A stretch of DNA of 40,241 nucleotides, taken from an uncultured Alistipes sp. (GTDB taxonomy: Bacteria; Bacteroidota; Bacteroidia; Bacteroidales; Rikenellaceae). Below, piece by piece: positions 6,756-14,493 of the stretch. The DNA is taken from contig NZ_CASFQD010000024.1 of assembly GCF_949296715.1 (NCBI RefSeq), positions 1 through 40,241 on the forward strand, written 5' to 3'. A program made the translations under genes and the position numbers. Within the stretch, counting starts at the first letter, position 1; each line of letters opens with the position of its first letter. The notes beneath the pieces were generated by a model that was given only the letters and a program-made list of their open reading frames with translations, was not told where the DNA came from and searched no databases.

Positions 6756-7961
6756 CTATTCGGAAATCACGCCCGAACCGACGAGCTCGTCGCCGTCGTA
6801 CCAGGCGGCGAATTGCCCCGGGGTGATGCCCCGCTGGGGTTCGTCGAAGAGCAGGTAGGCCCCGGCCGGGCGGATCAGCAGCCGCGCCCCTTGCAGCGGC
6901 TGGCGATAGCGGATGCGGACCCGGAAGCGGGCGTCGCCGCCCACGCCGAGCGCCCGGGCGGGGTTGACCCAGTGAATCTCCCCGGGTGCGATGTGCAGTG
7001 CCGGGCGCCACAACCCCGGATGGGCATCTCCCTCGCCGACGTAGATGACGTTCTGTGCGGTGTCGGTCGCCAGGATGAAGAGCGACTCCTTGCGGCCGCC
7101 TATGCCGAGTCCCTTGCGCTGGCCGATGGTGTAGAAGTGGGCACCGTTGTGCTCGCCGATCTTCTTGCCGTCGCGCACGGTGTAGCGCCACGGCGCCGTG
7201 AGGGCTGCAAGTTCCTCGTCAGTCGGCACGACGTCGGGGGCCGGAAGCGTTACGTCGCGCCGGAACTTCGGCCATGAGGGGAGTATCTCGTGGACATTGC
7301 CGCGTTTTGCGGCGAGTTTCTGCTGGAGGAAGGTCGGCAGGTCGACCTTGCCGACGAAGCAGATGCCCTGCGAATCCTTGCGGCGGGCCGTGGCGAGCCC
7401 CTGCTCGGCGGCGATGCGCCGCACCTCGGGCTTCAGCAGCCCGCCCACGGGAAAGAGGGCGTAGCGCAGCTGCTCCTGCGAGAGCTGGCAGAGGAAGTAG
7501 CTCTGGTCCTTGTTGGGGTCGGTGCCCGCGAGCAGCCGGTAGATGACGCGGCCGTCGGCGAGCGTCTCGACCTCCTTGCGGCAGTAGTGGCCCGTGGCGA
7601 CGTAGTCGGCGCCCAGCTTGAAGGCTTCGCGCAGGAAGACGTCGAACTTGATCTCGCGGTTGCACAGCACGTCGGGATTGGGCGTGCGGCCCCGTTCGTA
7701 CTCGGCGAACATGTACTCCACGACGCGCGTGCGGTAGTCGGCCGAGAGGTCGACGACGTGCAGCGGAATGTCCAGCTTGCGTGCAACGAGCTCGGCGAAG
7801 ACGCGGTCGTCGTGCCACGGGCAGTCGCCCTCGAGTGTCCCCGTGGTGTCGTGCCAGTTGATCATGAAGAGCCCCACCACGTCGTATCCCTGCTCCTTGA
7901 GCAGCCAGGCGGCCACCGACGAGTCGACGCCGCCCGAAAGTCCGATTACCACCCGTGCCAT
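6756..7961 (-). CDS. mnmA: tRNA-specific 2-thiouridylase
   Basis: 401 residues. MnmA activates U34 of tRNA-Lys, -Glu and -Gln with ATP and transfers sulfur to give 2-thiouridine. The PP-loop SGGVDSSVAA is at residues 9-18; the catalytic Cys is in NPDVLCNREIKF (Cys100), and the partner Cys in DSQGICFVGK (Cys201); GQRKGLGIGG and ITPGQFAAWYDGDELVGSGVI mark the central and C-terminal domains. The start MARVVIGLSGG is preferred because the family begins immediately before the PP-loop; the longer open frame upstream belongs to rimM. rimM ends 34 bases upstream on the same strand, so the two probably share the promoter at 8540-8571. The protein is slightly longer than the E. coli enzyme. Confidence 0.97.
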   Translation of the reverse strand: MARVVIGLSGGVDSSVAAWLLKEQGYDVVGLFMINWHDTTGTLEGDCPWHDDRVFAELVARKLDIPLHVVDLSADYRTRVVEYMFAEYERGRTPNPDVLCNREIKFDVFLREAFKLGADYVATGHYCRKEVETLADGRVIYRLLAGTDPNKDQSYFLCQLSQEQLRYALFPVGGLLKPEVRRIAAEQGLATARRKDSQGICFVGKVDLPTFLQQKLAAKRGNVHEILPSWPKFRRDVTLPAPDVVPTDEELAALTAPWRYTVRDGKKIGEHNGAHFYTIGQRKGLGIGGRKESLFILATDTAQNVIYVGEGDAHPGLWRPALHIAPGEIHWVNPARALGVGGDARFRVRIRYRQPLQGARLLIRPAGAYLLFDEPQRGITPGQFAAWYDGDELVGSGVISE

Positions 7962-7995
7962 CTGTTCGTTGTCGTTACGTGTCGTTTGGTATGTG

Positions 7996-8517
7996 TTACT
8001 CCAGTCCGAGCAGCCCCTCGGGCAGGACAAGGTGCATCGTCCTGTTGTCGAAGTCGATGCGGGCGATGAACTCCTCGACGGCGGGAACCAGCACCCGGCG
8101 GCCGTCGATTTCGATCTCGAAGAGCGGATTGGCATCGCTGTCGTAGTAGTCCGAGAGGGTGCCGCGGACGCGCATGTCCGTTCCGGCCTCCTCGGCCTCC
8201 ACGGCAAAGCCGATGAGGTCCTCGAGGTAGAACTCGTCGTCGCCGCGCACCTCGGGCTCGGCGATGCGGAACTCGAGCCCCAGCAGCTCCTCGGCCCGGC
8301 GGTCGGTGTCGAGGTCGGCGAACGAGGCGACGGCCCCCGTCACGCCGCGCCGCTCGAAGCGCTCGCACCAGAGCGGCACCTCCAGTGCGTCGATCGTGAC
8401 TAACAGCGGTGTCTGCTCCGGGTCGAAATCCTCGGGAAAGGCGTCGTAGAGCGAGAGCATCACGCTGCCCTCCGTACCGAATAGTTTGTTGATCCTGCCT
8501 GCGGGAACGGTTGCCAT
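7996..8517 (-). CDS. rimM: Ribosome maturation factor RimM
   Basis: 173 residues. RimM binds S19 and helps mature the head of the 30S subunit. The N-terminal RimM barrel starts AGRINKLFGTEGSVMLSLYD (the counterpart of the usual GRIxKPHGxKGE), followed by WCERFERRGVTGAVASFADLDTDRRAEELLG, and the PRC-barrel begins around residue 100 (DEFYLEDLIGFAVEAEEAGTDMRVRGTLSDYYDSDANPLFEIE) and ends with ARIDFDNRTMHLVLPEGLLGLE. The ATG at 8517 is chosen since the promoter TATCTTTG lies only 22 bases upstream, which rules out longer forms. In many bacteria rimM neighbours rpsP; here rpsP is nearby but in a separate unit. Confidence 0.93.
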   Translation of the reverse strand: MATVPAGRINKLFGTEGSVMLSLYDAFPEDFDPEQTPLLVTIDALEVPLWCERFERRGVTGAVASFADLDTDRRAEELLGLEFRIAEPEVRGDDEFYLEDLIGFAVEAEEAGTDMRVRGTLSDYYDSDANPLFEIEIDGRRVLVPAVEEFIARIDFDNRTMHLVLPEGLLGLE

Positions 8518-8539
8518 GTTCTGTCCTGTTTTGATTGCC

Positions 8540-8571
8540 CAAAGATAGCGAACTCCTGCCGGAATGTCAAA
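8540..8571 (-). promoter_or_regulatory. Promoter of rimM-mnmA
   Basis: On the minus strand TTTG (8571-8568), a 20-base spacer, and TATCTTTG (8547-8540): a full match to the Bacteroidetes consensus. The transcript would start about 15 bases before the rimM ATG. Confidence 0.8.
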
Positions 8572-8688
8572 TTTTTCGTGCGGTGGCCGCGCCGAGGCGG
8601 GTCCGTGTCGGCTGTGGGGAGTGCCCCCTGTTTTTCGGAGATATTCCGACCCGGCGGCCGGGGATGCGGTTTTTATGAAAAAAATTTC

Positions 8689-8696
8689 TATCTTTG
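8689..8696 (+). promoter_or_regulatory. -7 element of the 6S-like RNA
   Basis: TATCTTTG is a perfect TAnnTTTG; the -33 position holds no TTTG. Transcription would start near 8702-8704, the 5' edge of the folded region. Confidence 0.65.
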
Positions 8697-8702
8697 TCTT
8701 GC

Positions 8703-8917
8703 AGTTCCGCTGGGGCTGCGACATACTGTAATTTTTACGCGAAAGCGTAAATGCTGTTCCCAGTAGTACGAAATCTGGTAAATTTCAAGAAAGATCGGGG
8801 GCAGGCATGGTTATTTCTGCGTCACGGTTCGTGGCGTGGGATTGTGCCTGTTTGGATCGAAGGTTTACCAGAGCCCGTACTACTGAAACAGGATTTCAAT
8901 TCCACGCTTTCTTTTTT
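8703..8917 (+). ncRNA. ssrS: Rod-like structured RNA, likely 6S RNA (Bacteroidales-1 type)
   Basis: About 215 bases without a gene, bounded by a -7 element at 8689-8696 and a six-T run at 8912-8917. The sequence folds into one long interrupted rod: CAGTAGTACG (8761-8770) with CGTACTACTG (8876-8885); CTGGTAAA (8775-8782) with TTTACCAG (8864-8871); GATC (8793-8796) with GATC (8855-8858); CAGGCA (8802-8807) with TGCCTG (8845-8850); and an apical CACG/CGTG. Between the stems are open internal loops. A promoter-to-terminator RNA of this size and shape is what 6S RNA looks like, and the Bacteroidales-1 RNA family, reported from this order and since proposed to be its 6S RNA, has the same layout. 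6S RNA binds RNA polymerase as a promoter mimic. The shape and boundaries are seen; the identity is inferred. Confidence 0.6.
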
Positions 8918-8967
8918 GTAGTACGCTCCCGGGGAGTTGGGGAGCAGGCAAATTCAATTTATCTATT

Positions 8968-9933
8968 ATGAAACATCTGTTTACCTTGTTGTGGGCGGCT
9001 GCGTTGCTGTGCGGCTGCTCTTCGCCGGAGGATGACGGCGGCGGAAAAACACCGGGCGGAGGCGACGGCGACGGACGCCGCGTTGCGTCGATCGAGACGG
9101 TGTCGTATTGGTACGACAGCTACGGGGAGCAGCTGGTCGAGGACGACCGCTTTACCCGCAGGTTCGTCTACGACGACCAGGGCCGCGTCTCGCAGATGCT
9201 GCTGACGGATTTCAGCGGGCCCGATTCCTGGGACATGCACGACGATTTCACGGTCCGCTTCACCTACGACGGGACGCACATCGCCTATGAAAGCGTCGGG
9301 CAGGTGGCTCCCGACACATTCAAGTCGTCGGCCGAGCTCGACGAAAAGGGCCGTATCGTCTCGGGCCTTGCCGACAGTTATGTTAAGACCACCGATCGCG
9401 AGGTGATGGAATACACGGTCGCCTACGACGATGCGGGCCGCATGATCGAAGTGCGGACCGACGCGACGAACTATTATTACGAATCGGGCACGGATCAGAC
9501 GTACACGTTCAGCTATGCGGATATTCACGAGTTCGTCTGGGAAAACGGGAACTCGACGAAGGTGATTTCCCGCTCGGTCGGGGATGACAGTTCGTCCAGC
9601 TGGGTTGGGCGTGCCAGCTACGGCAAGGTGCGCAACAAGGCCAATTTCGATCTGAGCTGGCTGACGCTGCTCTCGGCAGGATGGACTTTTATCGATACGC
9701 CGCTGTATTACTGCTCGCCGGGATTGTTCACGCTGCTGGGCTACCACGGTGCCCGTTCGGAGTATCTGCCCGAGCGGGTGGAGGAAGACGGAGTGCCCGA
9801 CAGCGTCTGCACCTTCGAGTACGAGGTCGACAAGGAGGGGTATCCGACGAAGATCATCGGCCGGAGCAACGAAAAGATGGCCGATCTGTCGCTTCATCTC
9901 TTTGTTGTCTACAACATCACCTACGAGGAGTAG
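8968..9933 (+). CDS. DUF4595-like lipoprotein with YD-type repeats
   Basis: 321 residues. The signal peptide MKHLFTLLWAAALLCGCSS has a lipobox LCGC with the lipidated Cys at 17, followed by an acidic/Gly-rich linker (SPEDDGGGKTPGGGDGDG) typical of surface-exposed lipoproteins of Bacteroidetes. The rest is a series of beta-hairpins of the kind FVYDDQGRVSQM, FTYDGTHIAYESV, AELDEKGRIVSG, VAYDDAGRMIEV and FEYEVDKEGYPTKII, the pattern of DUF4595 and of YD/RHS-like repeats. It probably lies on the cell surface; ligand and role are unknown. No separate promoter is obvious, and it begins about 50 bases after the T-run of the 6S-like RNA. It shares a bidirectional terminator with rpsP. Confidence 0.8.
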   Translation: MKHLFTLLWAAALLCGCSSPEDDGGGKTPGGGDGDGRRVASIETVSYWYDSYGEQLVEDDRFTRRFVYDDQGRVSQMLLTDFSGPDSWDMHDDFTVRFTYDGTHIAYESVGQVAPDTFKSSAELDEKGRIVSGLADSYVKTTDREVMEYTVAYDDAGRMIEVRTDATNYYYESGTDQTYTFSYADIHEFVWENGNSTKVISRSVGDDSSSSWVGRASYGKVRNKANFDLSWLTLLSAGWTFIDTPLYYCSPGLFTLLGYHGARSEYLPERVEEDGVPDSVCTFEYEVDKEGYPTKIIGRSNEKMADLSLHLFVVYNITYEE

Positions 9934-9951
9934 TCTCCGGCTGTATGGCAT

Positions 9952-9988
9952 AAAAAAAAGGTCGTTGCACTGTGCAACGACCTTTTTT
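9952..9988. terminator. Bidirectional terminator between the lipoprotein gene and rpsP
   Basis: A perfect 10-bp stem (9960-9969 with 9973-9982, arm GGTCGTTGCA) has eight As before it and six Ts after it, so it can end transcripts from both sides. Confidence 0.9.
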
Positions 9989-10033
9989 CGTATCTCCCGG
10001 CTGACTGATGCAGCAGGAGCCTCCACGGCAAAC

Positions 10034-10582
10034 CTATTCGGCAGCGGGAGCCTCGCCCTCGGCAGGAGCCTCGGCAGCTTCTGCGGCAGCAGCCTCCTCG
10101 GCGGCCTTGGCGGCAGCTTCGGCCTCGGCCTTCTTCTCGGCGATGGCCTTTGCGCGCTCCTCGTTCACCTTGGTCTCGGCAGCCAGACGGGCCTTGGCGG
10201 CCGACTTGGCGTCGCTGGCCAGCTTGTTGGTCTTGGCCTCGATCTTGCCGTTCTTGGCCTCCAGCCACTTGTTGAAGCGGGCCTCGGCCTCGGCCTCCGT
10301 GAAGGCACCCTTGGCGACACCGCCCAGCAGGTGCTTCTTGTACATGACACCCTTGTACGAGAGGATAGCCCGACAGGTATCCGTGGGTTGTGCGCCTTTC
10401 TGTAACCAACCCAGAGCTTTCTCGAAGTTCAGGTCGATCGTAGCAGGATTCGTGTTGGGGTTGTAGGTGCCCAACTTCTCGATGAATTTACCGTCACGCG
10501 GCGCTCTGCTATCTGCGGCAACGATGTGGTAGAAGGCAAAACCCTTCTTGCCGTGGCGTGCCAGACGAATTTTAACAGCCAT
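10034..10582 (-). CDS. rpsP: 30S ribosomal protein S16 with Ala/Glu-rich tail
   Basis: 182 residues; bacterial S16 is usually 80-90. Residues 1 to about 90 are S16: MAVKIRLARHGKKGFAFYHIVAADSRAPRDGKFIEKLGTYNP, then ALGWLQKGAQPTDTCRAILS. From about residue 95 the sequence (FTEAEAEARFNKWLEAKNGKIEAKT...) becomes a long helical, highly charged segment and ends in an Ala/Glu tail (AEAAAKAAEEAAAAEAAEAPAEGEAPAAE). Extended S16 is a known trait of Bacteroidetes; the tail probably lies on the solvent side of the 30S body. Monocistronic, with a promoter at 10646-10676 and the shared terminator. Confidence 0.96.
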   Translation of the reverse strand: MAVKIRLARHGKKGFAFYHIVAADSRAPRDGKFIEKLGTYNPNTNPATIDLNFEKALGWLQKGAQPTDTCRAILSYKGVMYKKHLLGGVAKGAFTEAEAEARFNKWLEAKNGKIEAKTNKLASDAKSAAKARLAAETKVNEERAKAIAEKKAEAEAAAKAAEEAAAAEAAEAPAEGEAPAAE

Positions 10583-10645
10583 TTGCTATAAAATTTTGTA
10601 AAAAAGGTTAATAAAACGCTCACCCTCTTCGGGCTTTCAAGCCTG

Positions 10646-10676
10646 CAAATGTAGACAAAAAAATCCGCGCGGCAAA
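10646..10676 (-). promoter_or_regulatory. Promoter of rpsP
   Basis: On the minus strand TTTG (10676-10673), a 19-base spacer and TACATTTG (10653-10646). The leader is about 55-60 bases and contains a short inverted repeat GGCTT/AAGCC-like near 10632-10643. Confidence 0.7.
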
Positions 10677-10748
10677 ATAATTCGGTGAAAAACGGCATGT
10701 TTTGCACCCCGAAGCCGCGGAAAAGGCGCGGAAATGAAAAACTTTTGC

Positions 10749-10756
10749 TATCTTTG
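10749..10756 (+). promoter_or_regulatory. -7 element upstream of tRNA-Arg
   Basis: TATCTTTG lies 35 bases before the mature tRNA. There is no clear -33 element 20 bases upstream. Confidence 0.55.
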
Positions 10757-10791
10757 CATCCGCAAACGGGCTTCCGTGCCCGTGCGCCGAT

Positions 10792-10865
10792 GGTTCCGTA
10801 GCTCAGTTGGATAGAGCAGCAGCCTTCTAAGCTGCGGGTCGAGCGTTCGAACCGCTCCGGAATCA
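10792..10865 (+). tRNA. tRNA-Arg (anticodon TCT)
   Basis: Complete cloverleaf of 74 bases including the discriminator A: acceptor GGTTCCG (10792-10798) pairs with CGGAATC (10858-10864, one G-U); D arm GCTC/GAGC; anticodon stem GCAGC (10819-10823) with GCTGC (10831-10835) around loop CTTCTAA, anticodon TCT at 10826-10828; T arm GAGCG (10841-10845), loop TTCGAAC, CGCTC (10853-10857). CCA is not encoded. It reads AGA/AGG arginine codons. A terminator follows at 10877. Confidence 0.95.
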
Positions 10866-10876
10866 CGGATCAGCCG

Positions 10877-10911
10877 GCAGAAGAGATCGCAGGGTCTCTT
10901 CTGCTTTTTTT
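10877..10911 (+). terminator. Intrinsic terminator after tRNA-Arg
   Basis: A 10-bp stem, GCAGAAGAGA (10877-10886) with TCTCTTCTGC (10895-10904), is followed by seven Ts. Confidence 0.85.
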
Positions 10912-10950
10912 GTCTCCAGCCCGCTCCTGCGCCCGGTGCCCGGTGCTGCA

Positions 10951-11370
10951 TCAGCGCTTGCGTCCTTTCAGCCGTTTTGCCAGGTCGCGCGGGGTCAGGG
11001 GCTTGGTGACGAATCCGTTGCAGCCCGCCTCCTCGGCCCTGCGGCGATCCGTATCGAAGGCGTAGGCCGACTGGATGATGACGGGCAGGTCGGCCGTGTG
11101 GCGGCGGATTTCGCGCAGCGCCTCGATGCCGTTCATGCCCGGCAGGTTGATGTCCAGGAGTACGGCGTCGGGCCGGCGGTGCAGGGCGATCTCCACGGCT
11201 TCGTGTCCGTCCCGGGCCCGCAGCAGGTCGTATTCGTGTCCGAAGGCGATCTCCAGCAGCCGATAGTCGCTTTCGATCCCCTCCGCCACCAGTACCCGCG
11301 GTTTCAGCCGTGCGGTCGTGCTGTTGTCCGCGGCGTGCGGAAGGCGGAGTTTGTCGGAGCGGGTTTTCAT
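10951..11370 (-). CDS. Stand-alone receiver-domain response regulator
   Basis: 139 residues: an N-terminal tail of about 23 residues and one receiver domain, with no output domain. The phosphoacceptor Asp73 is in AVLLDINLPGMNG, followed by the conserved Ser101 (VIIQSAYA) and Lys123 (FVTKPL). The Mg-binding acidic pair at the first strand is degenerate: family members have DD or ED, here it is Glu30-Gly31 (VLVAEG), so phosphorylation may be weak or altered. It is the last gene of the lptB-to-M23 minus-strand run, starting 38 bases after the M23 gene. No histidine kinase is encoded in the window. It may act by protein-protein contact like other single-domain regulators. Confidence 0.85.
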   Translation of the reverse strand: MKTRSDKLRLPHAADNSTTARLKPRVLVAEGIESDYRLLEIAFGHEYDLLRARDGHEAVEIALHRRPDAVLLDINLPGMNGIEALREIRRHTADLPVIIQSAYAFDTDRRRAEEAGCNGFVTKPLTPRDLAKRLKGRKR

Positions 11371-11408
11371 TGTCTGCGGTGCCGGTTTGTGCTTTTCCGT
11401 GATCGGGA

Positions 11409-13151
11409 TTATCTGTAAAAGGAGCCTTTCCAGCGGGTCGTGTTGCCGCAGGCGTCCGTGACGCTCAACTCCGCGTCGTGGCGCTTGCGGGCGGGCGGCG
11501 TGTCGAACGTGTGGACCAGCGTCCCGCGCATCGGAAACCGGTCGCAGGGGACCCATTCGCCGTCGATGCGCAGCCGCCACGAGGAGATGCCCGCGAAGTT
11601 GTCGCGCACGGCGAAGCGCAACGAGGCCGAGCGCGAGAGGTCGGCGCCGTTGTCGAAGAACGGACGCACGGTGGGCGGCAGCGTGTCGGCCACGACCAGC
11701 AGGTCGCCCGCCGTGCGGGTCGAGCAGGTGACGCCGCCCTCGGTGTAGCTGCCTCCGGCGCAGACGAGCGACCCCTTGGCCGTGCGCACGGCCATGACGG
11801 CGCGCAGCTGCAGGGCCGGCGGGAGCGGTACGGGAATCGAGACCGTCATCGCGCGGTAGAGCGGGGTTTTGCTGTCGAGAATCCGGTAGACGGGCGAGAG
11901 CAGCGCCACGCCGGCGGGGTGGGGGATGTCGGCTGCGTCGAGCCGTTCGGGGCGGCAGAAGAGCGGTTCGTAGAGCGCGCCGGCCGGGATGCGGGCCGTT
12001 ACCTCGCCCGGGATCGAGAGCGTCGTGGTGCGGTCGTGCCGCGCAACGACGGATGCCGTGTCGGCCGCGGCGCGGAAACTCTCCGCACGGCCCCGGACCG
12101 TAAATTCGAGGTGCGAGCGGTTGCCGCTGTCGTCCTCGACTTCGATGCGGACGGTGTGCTGCGCCCCCTCGTCGATGCGGAGCACGCCCCGGTCGACCAG
12201 CGTGGGGTAGAACTCCCCGGGCGCCCCCTGCAGGCGGGCCAGGCGGATGCACTCGTTGCGTGAGAAGAGCTGCAGCGGGTAGCAGCTCACGGCGTCGCAG
12301 CAGCGCGCCTGCTCGTAGGTGAAGCCGTCCATGCGGTATTCGAAGCGGGGCTGGCCGTCGACCGAGAGCGCGGCGCGCCAGATGCCGAAGATGTTGTGGA
12401 CGCCGTCGCGACGGTCCGACGCCTCGACGACGAAGTAGCCGTTGCGGCCGACGGGCAGCGCCTCCGCGCGGGTCAGACGGTAGTCGCCCGCGGTCGTGCG
12501 GACCACGGCGTAGCTCTCGCCGGGGCTGCGCACGGGGACGCCCCGCACGGTGTCGACCTCGATGTAGTGCAGGCGCAGGATGCGCGGCGCGGTGTGGTCC
12601 GTCGGGCGGATGATCCCCTCGTGGACGAGGTTGTAGCGCCGCTGCGTGCGGTTGTCGCGCAGTTCGAAGTGGAGATGGGGGCCCATCGACGAGCCGCTGT
12701 TGCCCGAGTAGCCGATCAGCTCGCCCTGACGCACGGGCCACTGTGCGGCGTCGAACGTGAGGTCCACGCCGTTCGTGCGGCGCTCGCGGCGTGCCTGCTG
12801 CACGTACTCCTCGATGTCGTCGCGGAAGCGCTGCAGATGTCCGTAGACGGCCGTCTTGCCGTTGGGCAGCGTGAGGTAGAGGGCCCGGCCGTAGCCGCCC
12901 GCGGTGATCACCGCGCGCGAGATGCAGCCGTCGGCCACGGCCACGAGCTCCTTGCCCTCGACCCCTTCGGTCTTGATGTCGACGCCGGCATGGAAATGTC
13001 CCGGGCGCATCTCGCCGAAGTTGGCGGAGCAGGTGCCCGAAACGCCCCGCACGGGATAGACGTATTCGGCCGGATCGAGCTGCTGCCCCCGCAGGGAGGC
13101 CGTGCAGCCGAGGGCGGCTATGAGTGTGAATGTCAGAATAATTCGTCGCAT
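11409..13151 (-). CDS. M23 family metallopeptidase, secreted
   Basis: 580 residues. An N-terminal signal peptide (MRRIILTFTLIAALGCTASLRG) precedes a LytM/M23 domain at about 30-170: HFHAGVDIK supplies zinc ligands His54 and Asp58, YGHL the catalytic His105, and GPHLHFEL His159 and the third ligand His161. The remaining 400 residues are beta-rich repeats (for example IRIEVEDDSGNRSHLEFTVRG and LRFAVRDNFAGISSWRLRIDGEWV), typical of the long Bacteroidetes M23 proteins. M23 enzymes cut peptidoglycan cross-bridges or activate amidases, so a cell-wall role in the periplasm is likely. The ATG at 13151 lies 19 bases inside the end of recX, suggesting coupled translation. All metal ligands are present, so it should be active. 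Confidence 0.9.
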   Translation of the reverse strand: MRRIILTFTLIAALGCTASLRGQQLDPAEYVYPVRGVSGTCSANFGEMRPGHFHAGVDIKTEGVEGKELVAVADGCISRAVITAGGYGRALYLTLPNGKTAVYGHLQRFRDDIEEYVQQARRERRTNGVDLTFDAAQWPVRQGELIGYSGNSGSSMGPHLHFELRDNRTQRRYNLVHEGIIRPTDHTAPRILRLHYIEVDTVRGVPVRSPGESYAVVRTTAGDYRLTRAEALPVGRNGYFVVEASDRRDGVHNIFGIWRAALSVDGQPRFEYRMDGFTYEQARCCDAVSCYPLQLFSRNECIRLARLQGAPGEFYPTLVDRGVLRIDEGAQHTVRIEVEDDSGNRSHLEFTVRGRAESFRAAADTASVVARHDRTTTLSIPGEVTARIPAGALYEPLFCRPERLDAADIPHPAGVALLSPVYRILDSKTPLYRAMTVSIPVPLPPALQLRAVMAVRTAKGSLVCAGGSYTEGGVTCSTRTAGDLLVVADTLPPTVRPFFDNGADLSRSASLRFAVRDNFAGISSWRLRIDGEWVPCDRFPMRGTLVHTFDTPPARKRHDAELSVTDACGNTTRWKGSFYR

Positions 13152-13651
13152 GTGTCGCAATTCGTTACCAGTGAAGCGGCGGCCTCGGCCACGGCTTCGA
13201 ATTCGTATCCGAGCGAAAGTCCGTATCGGATCAGTTTGGTTTTCAGTTCGTAGGGCGTGGCGTACCGCACCGTGCGGGCCTTGCGCCGGAGCTGCGTGAG
13301 CAGCCGTTCGGCCATCTCGGCGGGGTCGCCCTGTGCCAGGGCCGCGTCGATCGTCTCCGGGGCGATCTCCTTGCGGCGCAGCGCCGTGCGGATCTTGTAC
13401 GCACCCCAGCCGCTCAACCGCAGCTTCTCGCGCACGAAGGCCTCGGCGTAGCGCGTGTCGTCGATGAAGCGCTCGCGCACGAGCCGTCCGACGATACGCT
13501 CCGCCTCCGCCTCTCCGATGCCCCAGCCGCGCAGCAGGCGCCGTGCGTCGCCCTGCGACCGTTCGGCCCGGGCGCAGAGCCGCATGAGCGCCGAGAGCGC
13601 CTCCTCGGGCGTCTTCTCCCGCCTGGGTTTGCTCACTTTCTCCGGCTGCAT
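13133..13651 (-). CDS. recX: Regulatory protein RecX
   Basis: 172 residues from MQPEKVSKPRREKTPEEALSALMRLCARAERS. RecX binds RecA filaments and limits their activity. The three-helix repeats are visible: RLLRGWGIGEAEAERIVGRLVRERFIDDTRYAEAFVREKLRLSGWGAYKIRTALRRKEIAPETIDAAL is the core of the family. The start overlaps the end of prmC by 19 bases and the end overlaps the M23 start by 19 bases. No recA in the window. Confidence 0.9.
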   Translation of the reverse strand: MQPEKVSKPRREKTPEEALSALMRLCARAERSQGDARRLLRGWGIGEAEAERIVGRLVRERFIDDTRYAEAFVREKLRLSGWGAYKIRTALRRKEIAPETIDAALAQGDPAEMAERLLTQLRRKARTVRYATPYELKTKLIRYGLSLGYEFEAVAEAAASLVTNCDTCDELF

Positions 13652-14487
13652 GTCATGCGGGGTTTTCCGTAGAGGTCCTCGCGAACCTCGGTGTCGGTGT
13701 ATCCCTCCTCGTCGAGCAGGCGCCGCATGGCGTCGGCCGCGAGGTGGTAGATTTCGAAATAGAGCCGCCCGCCCGCGGTCAGCATCCGCCGCCCGGCGCG
13801 GGCGATGGCGCGGTAGAAGCAGAGCGGATCGTCGTCCGGGACGAACAGCGCCTCGGCGGGCTCGTGGTCGCGGACGTTGGCATGCATCACCGCGCGGTCC
13901 CGCTGCGGAACGTAGGGCGGGTTCGAGACGATGACGTCGAACGGCCCGGGGAAGTGCTCCTCGAGGTTGTGCAGCGCATCGGCCTGCCGCAGCGTGACCC
14001 GCGCGCCCAGCGTGCGGCAGTTCTCCGCGGCGACGGCCAGCGCCTCTTCCGAAATGTCGGCGGCGAAGAGCTCCGCGGCGGGCAGGCCGAGGGCCAGCGT
14101 CGCGGCGATGCAGCCGCTGCCGGTCCCCACATCGAGCAGGCGGCGTGCGGCGCCCTCGCGGCGGATGATCCAGTGGGCGAGCTCCTCGGTCTCGGGACGC
14201 GGAATAAGCACCCCTTCGCGCACGGCGAACGGACGGCCGAGAAACTCCGCACGGCCCGTGACGTACTGTACGGGCCGTCCCGCGGCCAGTTGTTCGATAT
14301 CGTTGTCGAGCCCTTCGGCCGCCAGCGGCGCATCGGGGTCCGTGAGCAGGGCCGACGGCGTGAGTCCCGTGCGGTCGGCGAGCAGCACAAGGGCGATGCT
14401 GCGGGCTTCGCGGGCGTCGTAAAGTCCGGTAATCCGGGTCTCGATCCGTCGGAGAAGCTCGCGGCGTGTGGTGGTCGGCTCTTTCAT
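13633..14487 (-). CDS. prmC: Peptide chain release factor N5-glutamine methyltransferase
   Basis: 284 residues, the normal length. PrmC methylates the Gln of the GGQ motif of RF1 and RF2. The N-terminal helical domain (residues 1-85) ends in GRPVQYVTGRAEFLG; the SAM-binding domain has RRLLDVGTGSGCIAA (motif I, about 116-129) and the substrate-binding NPPY (189-192, VSNPPYVPQRD). It starts 6 bases after aroC and overlaps recX. Confidence 0.95.
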   Translation of the reverse strand: MKEPTTTRRELLRRIETRITGLYDAREARSIALVLLADRTGLTPSALLTDPDAPLAAEGLDNDIEQLAAGRPVQYVTGRAEFLGRPFAVREGVLIPRPETEELAHWIIRREGAARRLLDVGTGSGCIAATLALGLPAAELFAADISEEALAVAAENCRTLGARVTLRQADALHNLEEHFPGPFDVIVSNPPYVPQRDRAVMHANVRDHEPAEALFVPDDDPLCFYRAIARAGRRMLTAGGRLYFEIYHLAADAMRRLLDEEGYTDTEVREDLYGKPRMTCSRRK

Positions 14488-14493
14488 CGGGAG

